Shown here: positions 1-8,956 of the stretch, one piece after another
How the letters are laid out: each line of letters starts with the position of its first letter
Position numbering within the stretch: the first letter of the stretch is position 1
Assembly: GCA_040219295.1 (NCBI GenBank)
Contig: JAVJST010000008.1
Span: 62,001 to 126,000 of the forward strand
Source: JAVJST01 sp040219295
Lineage (GTDB): Bacteria > Pseudomonadota > Alphaproteobacteria > Rhodospirillales > Casp-alpha2
DNA length: 64,000 bases
Direction of reading: 5' to 3'
Made by a program: the position numbers and the translations under genes
Notes under the pieces: generated by a model
Database searches by the model: none
What the model was told of the DNA's origin: nothing
Seen by the model: only the letters and a program-made list of their open reading frames with translations

Positions 1-121
1 AAACTTTCGTACCCGCATGCAAGGCGACGCCTTGGCAATGAATGGCCGTCTTGAGCGTGCGCTGCATCATGGAATTACCATCGGACTGGACCCGCGGGCG
101 CTGATTCGTGACATCCGACAT
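1..121 (-). CDS. lpxC: UDP-3-O-acyl-N-acetylglucosamine deacetylase, N-terminal 40 residues only (cut by window edge)
   Basis: The reverse strand from an ATG at 121 reads MSDVTNQRPRV and then QRTLKTAIHCQGVALHAGTKV-like sequence. This matches the LpxC N-terminus, where QRTLK and G-x-x-LH-x-G mark the start of the first domain. LpxC is the zinc deacetylase that commits UDP-GlcNAc to lipid A synthesis in the cytoplasm. A purine-rich AGGGAG lies about 11 bases before the ATG. It follows ftsZ in the same direction, the usual alphaproteobacterial order, but a hairpin and a candidate CtrA box in between suggest it has its own promoter. The catalytic residues lie outside the window. Confidence 0.9.
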   Translation of the reverse strand, partial: MSDVTNQRPRVQSDGNSMMQRTLKTAIHCQGVALHAGTKV

Positions 122-221
122 GCGGTTAAATTCTCCCTGGGCCCGTGCCCCAACATGGACGGTTAAGCCCTTATTTCCTGTATGATGTCTAACAACCCGT
201 CGAGTCGCGCACAATTCACTC

Positions 222-240
222 TTTGTTACGTTTTGTTACG
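222..240. repeat. Direct repeat TTTGTTACG x2
   Basis: Two exact copies of TTTGTTACG (222-230 and 232-240) sit 10 bases apart, one helical turn, in the lpxC upstream region. The spacing would suit a dimeric or cooperative DNA-binding protein, but no regulator can be assigned. Confidence 0.45.
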
Positions 241-252
241 CTAGCGAACTGC

Positions 253-271
253 ATTTAACATACTGTTAAAT
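253..271. promoter_or_regulatory. Candidate CtrA box / palindrome upstream of lpxC
   Basis: ATTTAACA-TAC-TGTTAAAT is a perfect 8-base inverted repeat. It contains TTAA-N7-TTAA (255-258 and 266-269), the recognition form for the alphaproteobacterial cell-cycle regulator CtrA. A third TTAA follows at 276-279 with 6-base spacing. It lies about 130 bases upstream of the lpxC start, just past the hairpin that follows ftsZ. Assignment to CtrA is inference from the pattern. Confidence 0.45.
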
Positions 272-283
272 AACATTAAAATG

Positions 284-310
284 ACGGAGCGCCCGACTTG
301 GACGCTCCGT
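284..310 (-). terminator. Hairpin downstream of ftsZ, probable terminator
   Basis: ACGGAGCG (284-291) and CGCTCCGT (303-310) form a perfect 8-bp stem with an 11-base loop, about 84 bases after the ftsZ stop. Read on the minus strand, the stem is followed by CATTTTAATG, a weak T-rich tail. It probably ends the dcw transcript before lpxC. Confidence 0.55.
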
Positions 311-393
311 GCTGTAATGATCGACTATCCGGTACTCGGTCGCCACGAGGGCAGAATGTGGGGCCGAAATACACGAAACCTCGTTCGATGCAG

Positions 394-2316
394 TCAGTTT
401 GCCTGACGACGCAGGAAGGCCGGAATATCCAACAGATCCTCCTCGGGCTTACTCTGCGGAATGCGATCGACCGGGTCTAGCGCGCCGATATGATGCTGCG
501 GCCCGTCGGTGCCGGTGCTGGCAGTTGCCGGCGGCTCTCCACCGCCCGACAACGTCGGCTCATTGGCTCTGCTCGCGCTGGCCGTCTCACGCTGCGGCCA
601 GTCGAGCGGCTGCGCAGCCGGCGCGGGCTTGGAGGGCGCGCCGACGACGTTGTTCAGAGGAGACGCCGGTGATGCGGATGTGTCACGAGATACGGACTTC
701 TCCGTTTCTGTGGCTTGTGACTTCTCGGTGCCTTTGCGCATGATCCGGTCAAGCAGGTTGCCGGCCTTCCGTGTACCCGGAAGGCGCGTGACTTTGGTCG
801 AGGCACCGCCCTTGCCGCCATTCACCATGTCAGACACGGCGAACGGATTGGACGGCGATGCAGGCTCCCTGCCATCGGCCGCCACCGGCTTCGGGGGAAT
901 GAAGGCGTCGGTCGCGCCCTTGGCTGGCATTGCGGCAGGCGCCTGCGTTGCAGATGTATCGGACGGTTCATCGGCGATTTCCGCCGTGGCATCGGTAGTC
1001 GCGGTGGTCTCGGCAGCGTCGTCTGCATTCTCCGCATCGGTCACATCCGATTCCGGCGTCTCGACCCCGGCAGACCCGACCGCGGCATCAGTAGTCAGGT
1101 CGGCCGGTTCTCCAAACATCTGCGGCTGATCGCCGTTTACCGCCGCAACAGTCGCAGTTTCTTCCACGACGGCTTCGTCATCAGAGGCCATGGCATAAGC
1201 CTCGGCGGCCGGCATCTCGGCAGCTGGTGCGCGGAACGGCACCAGCGGCTCAGTCGAGGCGTCCGCGGTTTTCGGCAGCGCGGCCGGCTTCGGTGCCGGC
1301 TTCTCGGCACGCAGCACCATCGGTGCCGGGCGGCGTTCGGCATTCGAATCGATTCCGGTTGCGACGACGGACACCCTGATCTTGCCCTGAAGGCTGTCAT
1401 CCAGTGCCGAGCCAAAGATGATGTAAGCTTCCTCGTCGACCTCGGAGCGGATTCGGTTGGCGGCTTCGTCGACCTCGTAAAGCGTCAGGTCGTCACCACC
1501 GGTAATATTGATCAGCACGCCCTTGGCGCCCTTCATCGAGGAATCGTCGAGCAGCGGATTGGCGATCGCGGCCTGTGCGGCCTGGATCGCACGATCCTCA
1601 CCCTCGGCTTCACCGGTACCCATCATCGCCTTGCCCATTTCACCCATGACGGAGCGAATATCGGCGAAGTCTAGATTGATCATGCCCGGCACAATCATCA
1701 GATCGGTCACACCTCGGACGCCGGAATAAAGCACCTGATCCGCCATACGAAAGGCTTCAGCGAACGTCGTCTTCTCGTTCGCGATCCGGAACAGGTTCTG
1801 GTTCGGAATCACGATCAGCGTGTCGACGTACTGTTCAAGTTCCTCGATCCCTTCGTCAGCAAGCCGCATGCGATGTACGCCCTCGAACTGGAACGGCTTG
1901 GTTACTACGCCGACGGTCAGAATGCCCTTCTCTCGGCATGCCCTAGCGATGATCGGCGCGGCGCCAGTACCGGTACCGCCGCCCATACCGGCGGCAACGA
2001 ACGCCATGTTGGCACCGTCCAGGTGTTCCATGATTTCGGAGAGCGACTCCTCGGCGGCCTCCCGGCCAACGTCGGGCTTCGCACCTGCACCCAGCCCGCC
2101 GGTAACGTTAACACCGATCTGGACCTTTCGATCCGCCTTGGAGGCGCCGAGCGCCTGCGCGTCGGTGTTGGCAGCCAGGAACTCGACCCCTTCCAGTTGC
2201 GAAGCGATCATGTCGTTGACCGCATTTCCGCCGGCGCCGCCGACGCCAACGACAACGATGCGCGGTTTCATCTCGTGCACTCCTTCGCGTTCCGGTACTC
2301 GTAAATTGATACTCAT
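394..2316 (-). CDS. ftsZ: Cell division GTPase FtsZ with a long C-terminal linker
   Basis: FtsZ is the tubulin-like GTPase that polymerises into the division ring on the inner face of the membrane. The chosen start, MSINLRVPEREGVHEMKPR, has GGAGGG just upstream. An in-frame upstream ATG would add 17 residues without matching the family. Visible features: nucleotide-binding GGAGGNAV near 26-33, tubulin signature GGGTGTG at 112-118, and the T7-loop NLDFAD at 214-219. After about residue 320 comes a long Ala/Pro/Glu/Thr-rich linker of roughly 280 residues. It ends in the conserved tail peptide DIPAFLRRQAN, which binds FtsA and other partners. At 640 residues it is clearly longer than the roughly 400 of many bacteria and the roughly 500 of Caulobacter. 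Last gene of the dcw cluster, 68 bases after ftsA. Confidence 0.98.
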   Translation of the reverse strand: MSINLRVPEREGVHEMKPRIVVVGVGGAGGNAVNDMIASQLEGVEFLAANTDAQALGASKADRKVQIGVNVTGGLGAGAKPDVGREAAEESLSEIMEHLDGANMAFVAAGMGGGTGTGAAPIIARACREKGILTVGVVTKPFQFEGVHRMRLADEGIEELEQYVDTLIVIPNQNLFRIANEKTTFAEAFRMADQVLYSGVRGVTDLMIVPGMINLDFADIRSVMGEMGKAMMGTGEAEGEDRAIQAAQAAIANPLLDDSSMKGAKGVLINITGGDDLTLYEVDEAANRIRSEVDEEAYIIFGSALDDSLQGKIRVSVVATGIDSNAERRPAPMVLRAEKPAPKPAALPKTADASTEPLVPFRAPAAEMPAAEAYAMASDDEAVVEETATVAAVNGDQPQMFGEPADLTTDAAVGSAGVETPESDVTDAENADDAAETTATTDATAEIADEPSDTSATQAPAAMPAKGATDAFIPPKPVAADGREPASPSNPFAVSDMVNGGKGGASTKVTRLPGTRKAGNLLDRIMRKGTEKSQATETEKSVSRDTSASPASPLNNVVGAPSKPAPAAQPLDWPQRETASASRANEPTLSGGGEPPATASTGTDGPQHHIGALDPVDRIPQSKPEEDLLDIPAFLRRQAN

Positions 2317-2384
2317 TCTGCCCTCCGAATATCCCAAAATGGTTTTCATCTTATGAACGGCCGCCACCGTTCAATTGACGCTGA

Positions 2385-3644
2385 CTAGAAATTTTCCTTT
2401 AGCCACTGGCCGATACGACCAATTCCACCTGCCCCGGCGTCCGGCCGACGGACGATCTCAGCTGCCAGCTCCGTTGGCCGCCTGGTGCCGTAGTGAATGA
2501 GACCGGCAACCGTCGAGAACGCTGGCCCGGAGACCGATTCGGCGAGCCCCTGCATCGGACGCGGGCGTCCGACCCGCACGTGCCGATCCAGAATGTCCGC
2601 CGCGACATCGGCGATACCGGGCAACTGCGCCGACCCGCCGGTCAGAACGACCCGCGGGCCCGACACGTGATCGAAGCCCGCCTCGGTCAGTCGGTCTCGA
2701 ACCAACTCCATGATTTCCTGCACCCGTGGCCGGATGATACCGACCAGCATGGATCGTGGCACCTGGGATGCCTCGCTTGCTCCCTCTTCGCCGATCAGCG
2801 GCACCTCGATCACTGCCCGGTCGTCACTCGACGACGGGATGGCGCTGCCGAACAAGGTCTTGATCCGCTCCGCTTGAACAAGGGGGGTCGACAAGCCGCG
2901 CGCGATGTCATTGGTGATATGGGCGCCGCCGACCGGAATAACATTGGTGTGAATGAGTTCTCCGTCGAAGAATACGGCGACGCCTGTCGCGCCGCCGCCG
3001 ATGTCGATCATGGTGACGCCCAGCTTCGTCTCGTCGCCCACCAGGCAGGACATCGCAGATGCCTGGGGTCCGACCACGACCTTCGACACATTGAGGTGGC
3101 AACGCTCGACGACCGTCTCGACGTTTCTGATGACGGCCGACGAGGCGCTGATAACATGCAGATTGACGGCCAGCCGATCACCGTACATGCCGATTGGATC
3201 CCGTACCCCCCGCGTGCCGTCGATGCTGTAACCAACGGGAACGACAGCCAGCCGCTCCCGCCCATCCTCTTCGGCAGGCAAGGCGTCTGGATCAAGCAAT
3301 CGACGAAGATCCGCCTCGTCGATCCGGTGTCCGGCTGTCGCGACCTCGTAGGCGATAAGACGCGAGCGGATACTCGCGCTGGAAAGATTGACGATGACGT
3401 CACGAATGTTGTCGCCGGCGAGTTGCTCGGCCGTCTCAACAGTCGCCCGAATGGCCGTCTCCAGGGCGTCCATGTCGACGACGGCCCCGTTTCGTATGCC
3501 GGCCGATACCTGATGCCCGGTGCCGACGATCTGAGGGCCGAACTCGCCGTTTCTGGCGATCAGGCAGCAAATCTTCGTCGTTCCGATATCGAGCGCGGCG
3601 ATCAACCCATTCTTGGGTCTACTGGTCCCGTTCCCGTTCTTCAT
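2385..3644 (-). CDS. ftsA: Cell division protein FtsA, actin-like FtsZ membrane tether
   Basis: FtsA is an actin-fold ATPase that anchors FtsZ filaments to the inner membrane and recruits later division proteins. The 419-residue product has phosphate-1 ALDIGTTKICCLI near residue 16 and phosphate-2 VTMIDIGGGATGVAVF near 210. A nucleotide-binding VLTGGSAQLPG lies near 335. The C-terminus ends in a short stretch (RIGQWLKENF) resembling the amphipathic membrane-targeting helix of the family. It lies 45 bases after ftsQ and 68 bases before ftsZ. Confidence 0.97.
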   Translation of the reverse strand: MKNGNGTSRPKNGLIAALDIGTTKICCLIARNGEFGPQIVGTGHQVSAGIRNGAVVDMDALETAIRATVETAEQLAGDNIRDVIVNLSSASIRSRLIAYEVATAGHRIDEADLRRLLDPDALPAEEDGRERLAVVPVGYSIDGTRGVRDPIGMYGDRLAVNLHVISASSAVIRNVETVVERCHLNVSKVVVGPQASAMSCLVGDETKLGVTMIDIGGGATGVAVFFDGELIHTNVIPVGGAHITNDIARGLSTPLVQAERIKTLFGSAIPSSSDDRAVIEVPLIGEEGASEASQVPRSMLVGIIRPRVQEIMELVRDRLTEAGFDHVSGPRVVLTGGSAQLPGIADVAADILDRHVRVGRPRPMQGLAESVSGPAFSTVAGLIHYGTRRPTELAAEIVRRPDAGAGGIGRIGQWLKENF

Positions 3645-3689
3645 GTCTAGTACGTGTCCCTCATGCTTCGCCGCAAGCCGGCAAACGCC

Positions 3690-4547
3690 CTAAGTTTCCT
3701 GACCATCCGCACCGACGGTGCGCAGATCATTGTCGCCCGATCCGGTCTTTCTCACGATCAGTCGGTCAGGCACCCGAAGATCGACAACATCGACATCGCG
3801 TTCGAGAACACGATGGTCGCGCTCATACTCCGCCAGCCTGAGCCAGGCCGTGGCCGCACCCTGCTCCGGCAGGCGCACGTCAATCTCGTCGTTCATCCGG
3901 AGATTCCAACGTCGCCCGCCTACACGAATGGCCGCCTTCACCTGCTTCATGAGTTCGGGCTGCGATCCAAGCATCTCAAGCAGGTTAGCGGCGTGCGCCG
4001 GTGCATCATCGCCGACGACAGTTAACAGGTTGGAAAAGCGAGTGAGATTTTCCCGCACGATGACCACGCCTTCGTAATCGATCAGCGCGAACTCCCCCTT
4101 GTTCTGCCACAATGCCAGCGGGCGGCGTTCCTCAACGCTGAGGAGGATCGTGTCCGGCAGCAACCGCTCGACCGAAGCCGAACGAACCCAAGGGAGGCTC
4201 TCGACACGGCGGCGGGCCAATTCGACGTCAAAACCAAGGATCGGCGCGCTTCGGCTGACGCCGAGCGCATCAAGCAATGCTTTGCTCTCCGTTTCCTCAC
4301 GACCGACGACCAGAACTTCCTCAACCCGCAAGCCGGCTTTCGCGCTGGCCGAGACGATCTTCTCGGCGGCAATCTCCGTGTAATGATCGACGATGCCTGA
4401 CCGCCAGGACCACCATCCGCCGGCGCCAATGGTGAATGCCACCGCGGCGAACGCGGCAACCTGGAAACTGGTGCGCCGCCAAACGGGCTGCGCCCGCTTC
4501 CGCGGTTTGCGTTTTCCGTCCTTTGCCGGGTTTCCGAATCCGATCAT
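3690..4547 (-). CDS. ftsQ: Cell division protein FtsQ (POTRA domain)
   Basis: FtsQ is a bitopic inner-membrane protein that links the cytoplasmic ring to FtsL/FtsB and the septal synthase. A basic cytoplasmic N-terminus (KRKPRKRAQPVWRR) precedes one transmembrane helix at about 28-48. A POTRA domain follows (VEEVLVVGREETESKALL). The chosen start MIGFGNPAKDGK gives 285 residues and an ATGA overlap with the ddlB stop. A longer in-frame extension reads as arginine-rich, non-conserved sequence overlapping ddlB and was rejected. Confidence 0.95.
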   Translation of the reverse strand: MIGFGNPAKDGKRKPRKRAQPVWRRTSFQVAAFAAVAFTIGAGGWWSWRSGIVDHYTEIAAEKIVSASAKAGLRVEEVLVVGREETESKALLDALGVSRSAPILGFDVELARRRVESLPWVRSASVERLLPDTILLSVEERRPLALWQNKGEFALIDYEGVVIVRENLTRFSNLLTVVGDDAPAHAANLLEMLGSQPELMKQVKAAIRVGGRRWNLRMNDEIDVRLPEQGAATAWLRLAEYERDHRVLERDVDVVDLRVPDRLIVRKTGSGDNDLRTVGADGQET

Positions 4548-5461
4548 GCGTCGCACTCCGCGTTCTCCACCATCCAGGAGACCAGTTCCTCGAACGACAT
4601 GCCGATTGCGGCTGCCTGCTCGGGAACAAGTGACGTCGGCGTCATGCCGGGCTGGGTATTGATCTCGAGCATGTAAACCGCCTCTCCGTCGAAACGCATG
4701 TCGGCACGCGATACGCCGCGGCATTCAAGAACCCGATGTGCACGCTCCGAGAGACGGATCGCCTCGTCGAAAACGGCTTTGGGCACGTCGGCGGGAACGA
4801 CGTGGTGCGAACCGCCATTCGCATATTTTGCGTCGTAATCGTAAAAACCTCGTTTCGTTGTGATTTCGGTGACCGTCATTCCTTTGGCTTGATCGCCTTT
4901 ACCCATGACAGCAACGGTAAGCTCGCGACCGGGAATAAACTTCTCGACCATGACCTGATTGCCCCAGGGCCATCCGGCCTCGTCATAGGGTACGTTGTTG
5001 TCACCTTCGCGAACGATGTGAACCCCGACGCTCGACCCCTCGTTGAGTGGTTTAACCACGTAGGGTCGCGGCATCGGATCTCCCGCCATCAGTATCTCTT
5101 GCGAGACGATCATGTCTTCCGCAACCGGTATGCCCTCGGATTGGAAGATCTGCTTCGCCTTGGGTTTGTTCATGGCGATTGCCGAGGCCATCAGCCCGGA
5201 ATGGGTGTAGGGAATGTTGAGGATATCGAGCAGTCCCTGGACGCACCCGTCTTCTCCGAACCGCCCGTGCAACGCGTTGAAGATCGCGTCGGGACGGGGG
5301 AACAATCGTGTCAGCAATGCACCCATGTCGCGCTGCACGTCGACGGACGTCACGGAGTATCCGGCTCGACGCAAAGCATTGGTGCAAGCGGCACCCGTCA
5401 CCAGTGAGACCTCTCGCTCCGCAGACCATCCACCCATCAGGACAGCGACATTCTTGGTCAT
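4544..5461 (-). CDS. ddlB: D-alanine--D-alanine ligase
   Basis: ATP-grasp enzyme that joins two D-alanines in the cytoplasm to make the dipeptide added by MurF. The 305-residue protein starts MTKNVAVLMGGWSAEREVSL, the family N-terminus with the conserved Glu. It carries the ATP-grasp glycine-rich loop (NEGSSVGVH) and ends with the metal-binding EINTQPGMT. It overlaps murB by ATGA upstream and ftsQ by ATGA downstream, so translation is probably coupled along murC-murB-ddlB-ftsQ. Confidence 0.97.
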   Translation of the reverse strand: MTKNVAVLMGGWSAEREVSLVTGAACTNALRRAGYSVTSVDVQRDMGALLTRLFPRPDAIFNALHGRFGEDGCVQGLLDILNIPYTHSGLMASAIAMNKPKAKQIFQSEGIPVAEDMIVSQEILMAGDPMPRPYVVKPLNEGSSVGVHIVREGDNNVPYDEAGWPWGNQVMVEKFIPGRELTVAVMGKGDQAKGMTVTEITTKRGFYDYDAKYANGGSHHVVPADVPKAVFDEAIRLSERAHRVLECRGVSRADMRFDGEAVYMLEINTQPGMTPTSLVPEQAAAIGMSFEELVSWMVENAECDA

Positions 5462-6402
5462 GGCTCGATCTCCTCAATTCCGATCGCGGGTGTCCCAATT
5501 CGCCGGATCTCCCACTCCAGCAACACACCCGAGCAGGCGCGGACCCGGCGCCGGACCTCCTCGCCAAGCCCTTCGATATCGGCCGCGGTCGCTCCACCCG
5601 TGTTGATCAGGAAATTGCAGTGTTTCTCCGAAACCATCGCCGCACCACGCCGGAGCCCCCGGCATCCGGCGGCGTCGATCAATCGCCAGGCCTTGTCACC
5701 TTCAGGGTTTCGGAACGTCGACCCACCGGTACGCGTCCTCAGTGGTTGGCTCTCCTCGCGGTTTGCGCGGATATTCTCCATTCGTAGCCGGATGTCTCCG
5801 GGATCAGCTGTCTCGCCTGCAAGGCGCGCGGAAACCACGATCGCGTCCTCCGCCAGTGCGGTATGGCGGTAGCCGAAGCCGAGTTCCCCGCCCGCGAACC
5901 GCCGCTGCGTACCGTCACGTAGGATGACATCCGCGTCGACGAGCGCGTCGCTGAGCTCCCTGCCGTAGGCACCGGCATTCATGCGCACAGCGCCGCCTAC
6001 GGTTCCCGGCACGCCACACAGGAACTCAAGACCGGCGATCCCCGCATCCCTGGCCCGCGCCGCAACAGTCACATCCTGCGCACCGGCACCGGCGTTGATG
6101 CATCCGTCGACGACGGCAACACCACTGAATGGCTTGCCGAGGCGAACGACGACCCCGTCAACGCCTCCGTCGCGCACGAGGAGGTTTGACCCGACGCCGA
6201 TGACGGTAACCGGTACGTCGTCGGGGCAAGCCGACATAAACGATGCGAGATCATCGCGATCGGCCGGTTCAAACAACACCTCTGCCGGGCCGCCGATTCT
6301 GAACCAGGTGAACTTGGAAATCGCCGCATTGCACTCATAGGCACCCCGCACATTCGGCAGGCGGGCGAGGACATCGTTCGATGACAGACGAGAAGCCATC
6401 AT
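5458..6402 (-). CDS. murB: UDP-N-acetylenolpyruvoylglucosamine reductase
   Basis: FAD- and NADPH-dependent reductase that makes UDP-MurNAc. The FAD-binding PP-loop region TWFRIGGPAE is near residue 31 and VIGVGSNLLVRDGG near 67. The active-site region AGAGAQDVTVA and the RTGGSTFRNPEGDKAWRLID block, which carries the catalytic Ser, follow. The C-terminus has the conserved HCNFLINTGGATAADI. At 314 residues it fits the shorter type II MurB class. ATGA overlaps join it to murC and ddlB. Confidence 0.97.
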   Translation of the reverse strand: MMASRLSSNDVLARLPNVRGAYECNAAISKFTWFRIGGPAEVLFEPADRDDLASFMSACPDDVPVTVIGVGSNLLVRDGGVDGVVVRLGKPFSGVAVVDGCINAGAGAQDVTVAARARDAGIAGLEFLCGVPGTVGGAVRMNAGAYGRELSDALVDADVILRDGTQRRFAGGELGFGYRHTALAEDAIVVSARLAGETADPGDIRLRMENIRANREESQPLRTRTGGSTFRNPEGDKAWRLIDAAGCRGLRRGAAMVSEKHCNFLINTGGATAADIEGLGEEVRRRVRACSGVLLEWEIRRIGTPAIGIEEIEP

Positions 6403-7829
6403 CCCACCGCCTCCGACGTCTCATTGAGGAGATTCGCGATCTCCCCGGGCAATGCATTGGCCCACTGAGTGATATTCCCGGCGCCGAGACAAACCACCAA
6501 GTCTCCCGGCTTGGCCCGCTCGACGATCATCGCGGCGAGCTGCCCGGACTCGGGAAGCGCCTCGACCTGGCGATGGCCGCGTTCACGCATGCCGGCAACC
6601 AGCGAGTCGCGGTCTGCACCGGCTATCGGCTCCTCGCCAGCCGGATAGACATCAGCCACTAACACCTGGTCGGCGGCATCGAAGCACACGCAGAACTCTT
6701 CAAACAGGTCATGCAGGCGGGTGTAACGATGCGGCTGTACCACGGCGATGACCCGACCTCGGGTCGCGTCACGGGCGGCATCCAGAACCGCGCGTATCTC
6801 GACAGGATGATGACCGTAGTCGTCGATCACAGTAATACCGCCGGCGACTCCAGTCTGGGTAAAGCGTCGTTTTACCCCGCCGAACCTAGTCAACGCCTTG
6901 CGAATGACATCTTCGCCGATGCCGAGTTCATGCCCGATCGCGACGACGCTAAGAGCATTCTGCACATTGTGGCGACCATGCATCGGCAACAGCAAATCGC
7001 CGATCCCGACCTTTTCGCCGCCGCGCCGGTCGACGATCTCCACACGGAAACTCATGCCTTCGGTCGTGGCAGTGATATCAAGTGCCCGAACATCCGCCTG
7101 AGGACTGAATCCGTACGTCACGACTCGCCTGTCGGAAACGCGGGGAATAAGGGCCTGAACCTCGGGGTGGTCGGCGCACAGTACGGCAAATCCGTAGAAT
7201 GGGATGTTCTCGACAAAGGTCACGAAGGCGTCCCGCACTGCATCGAACGAGCCGTAGTGGTCGAGGTGTTCCGGGTCTATATTGGTCACGACGGCGATCG
7301 TGGCAGGCAGCTTGACGAACGTGCCGTCGGACTCGTCGGCCTCGACGATCATCCAGTCGCCTTCGCCGACTTTCGCATTTGAGGCCCAGACGTTGATGAT
7401 ACCGCCGTTGATCACGGTCGGGTCATAGTTAGCGGCGTCGAAAAGTGCGGCAATCATCGATGTTGTCGTGGTCTTTCCATGCGTCCCGCCGACCGCAACG
7501 CTGGCTTTGAGGCGCATCAGTTCCGCGAGCATTTCTGCTCGCCGCACGACAGGAATCAGTCTGGCTCTTGCAGCCGCGACCTCCGGATTGTCGGGTTTGA
7601 CCGCCGAGGAAATAACGACCACACCGGCCTCGCCGAGGTTCTCCGCCGCGTGACCAATTGCAACAATGATCCCCATGGCACGGAGTCGCTGCACGTTGGC
7701 GTTTTCGGCGATATCGCTACCCTGAACGGCATGGCCCAGATTGTGGAGAACCTCTGCGATACCGCTCATGCCGATGCCGCCAATTCCGATAAAATGAACG
7801 ACGCCGAGATCGACCGGAATGGTTCTCAT
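6399..7829 (-). CDS. murC: UDP-N-acetylmuramate--L-alanine ligase
   Basis: First Mur ligase, adding L-Ala to UDP-MurNAc. The chosen start MRTIPVDLGVVHFIGIGGIGMSG gives 476 residues and an ATGA overlap with the murG stop. A 66-residue in-frame extension is antisense-like and overlaps murG, so it was rejected. Visible motifs: N-terminal Rossmann-like GIGGIGMSG, ATP-binding VGGTHGKTTTTSM near 105, and EADESDGTF near 165. The central-domain PHRYTR and C-terminal GAGNIT are also present. Confidence 0.97.
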   Translation of the reverse strand: MRTIPVDLGVVHFIGIGGIGMSGIAEVLHNLGHAVQGSDIAENANVQRLRAMGIIVAIGHAAENLGEAGVVVISSAVKPDNPEVAAARARLIPVVRRAEMLAELMRLKASVAVGGTHGKTTTTSMIAALFDAANYDPTVINGGIINVWASNAKVGEGDWMIVEADESDGTFVKLPATIAVVTNIDPEHLDHYGSFDAVRDAFVTFVENIPFYGFAVLCADHPEVQALIPRVSDRRVVTYGFSPQADVRALDITATTEGMSFRVEIVDRRGGEKVGIGDLLLPMHGRHNVQNALSVVAIGHELGIGEDVIRKALTRFGGVKRRFTQTGVAGGITVIDDYGHHPVEIRAVLDAARDATRGRVIAVVQPHRYTRLHDLFEEFCVCFDAADQVLVADVYPAGEEPIAGADRDSLVAGMRERGHRQVEALPESGQLAAMIVERAKPGDLVVCLGAGNITQWANALPGEIANLLNETSEAVG

Positions 7830-8956
7830 GCCGCCGTCCTCCGGTCCCCGCCGGTGTCGCCGTTGACGAGGTCTTCTACCATGTTGGCCAATCGAGCCGC
7901 GGCATCTGCACGGCCCGCGCGGCGCGCCGCGTTGGCGGCAGTCTCGATCAGTCTGGGTGTCGTTAGGAATGCCCTCAGCCTTTCGGCCAGTCGGTCCGCT
8001 GTAAAGATTGATTGATCCATCAGCCAACCCGCGCCTGCTTCCGCGACCGCGTGAGCGTTCGCCGACTGGTGATCATCAATGGCATACGGATAGGGCACGA
8101 GGATGGCCGGCCGGCCGGCGGCCAGCGCTTCGGCAACCGACGACGCGCCGGAACGGCAGATCATCAGATCGGCTTCTGCGATCCGGTCCGGCATATCGTC
8201 GAAGAACGAGGCAAGTTGGACGTCCGCCGCCAACCGCACATAAGTGGATCGCACCGCCTCTAGATCCTCCGACCGGCACTGCTGAACAATTCGAAGGCGT
8301 GACTGATCTGCGGCATCGAGCGCAGCGACAGCTGCGGGAACGACTTCGCTCAGGATGCTGGCGCCCTGGCTGCCGCCTGTCACCAGGATCGAAACGCGCC
8401 CATCCTCCGAGGAACGGCGGAGCATCGCCCCGAGTGCAGCGATTTCCGGACGGACCGGCATGCCAGTGTGAACTGTCTTGCCGATGACGCCTTCGGGCAG
8501 CTCGCGGGAGTTTTCAAACGAAAGGGCAATTCTGTCGACACTGCCGGCGAGCAATCTATTCGCCCGTCCCAGCACGGCGTTCTGCTCGTGGATCGCAGTC
8601 CGGGTCTTTAGAAGACTCGCGGCAATCATCGGCGGCACAGATGCGTATCCGCCGAACCCAATTACAGCATCGGGACGCAGCCGCTTCAGGATGCCGCGTG
8701 CCTGCAGCACACCGAAACCCAGTTCGGCCACACTGGCGGCACGGCGCATCAGGCTCTTGCCGGCAAGACCGCCCGCGCTCACATGGTGAACATCGATGTT
8801 GTCGAGTCCGCTGATGGCGCCACCTCGGCGATCCGTCACAAGCGCAAGCCGATAACCGCGTGCTTCCAACTCACGGGCAAGTGCCACGGCGGGGAAAACA
8901 TGGCCCGCCGTACCGCCGGCCGCGAGGGCAATCAACCTGGTCGAGGGCATGGTCAT
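7826..8956 (-). CDS. murG: UDP-GlcNAc transferase making lipid II
   Basis: GT-B fold glycosyltransferase (family 28) on the cytoplasmic face of the membrane that adds GlcNAc to lipid I. The 376-residue protein has the N-terminal glycine-rich AAGGTAGHVFPAVALA, GFGGYASVP near 105, and HEQNAVLGRANR near 132. The C-terminal UDP-binding portion has VTGGSQGASILS and CRSGASSVAEALAAGRPAILVPYPYAIDDHQSAN-like sequence. Its ATG overlaps the ftsW stop (ATGA). MPSTR, two codons downstream, is an alternative start. Confidence 0.97.
   Translation of the reverse strand: MTMPSTRLIALAAGGTAGHVFPAVALARELEARGYRLALVTDRRGGAISGLDNIDVHHVSAGGLAGKSLMRRAASVAELGFGVLQARGILKRLRPDAVIGFGGYASVPPMIAASLLKTRTAIHEQNAVLGRANRLLAGSVDRIALSFENSRELPEGVIGKTVHTGMPVRPEIAALGAMLRRSSEDGRVSILVTGGSQGASILSEVVPAAVAALDAADQSRLRIVQQCRSEDLEAVRSTYVRLAADVQLASFFDDMPDRIAEADLMICRSGASSVAEALAAGRPAILVPYPYAIDDHQSANAHAVAEAGAGWLMDQSIFTADRLAERLRAFLTTPRLIETAANAARRAGRADAAARLANMVEDLVNGDTGGDRRTAA

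Noticed and set aside
222..279. TTTGTTACG and TTAA repeats as a replication origin or CRISPR remnant
   Set aside because: Only two or three copies, no DnaA-box set, no spacers; better read as regulatory sites for lpxC.
2493..3650. 385-codon plus-strand ORF opposite ftsA
   Set aside because: Its composition (Arg/Asp/Gly-rich, no family features) and complete overlap with a well-conserved gene mark it as an antisense shadow in high-GC DNA.
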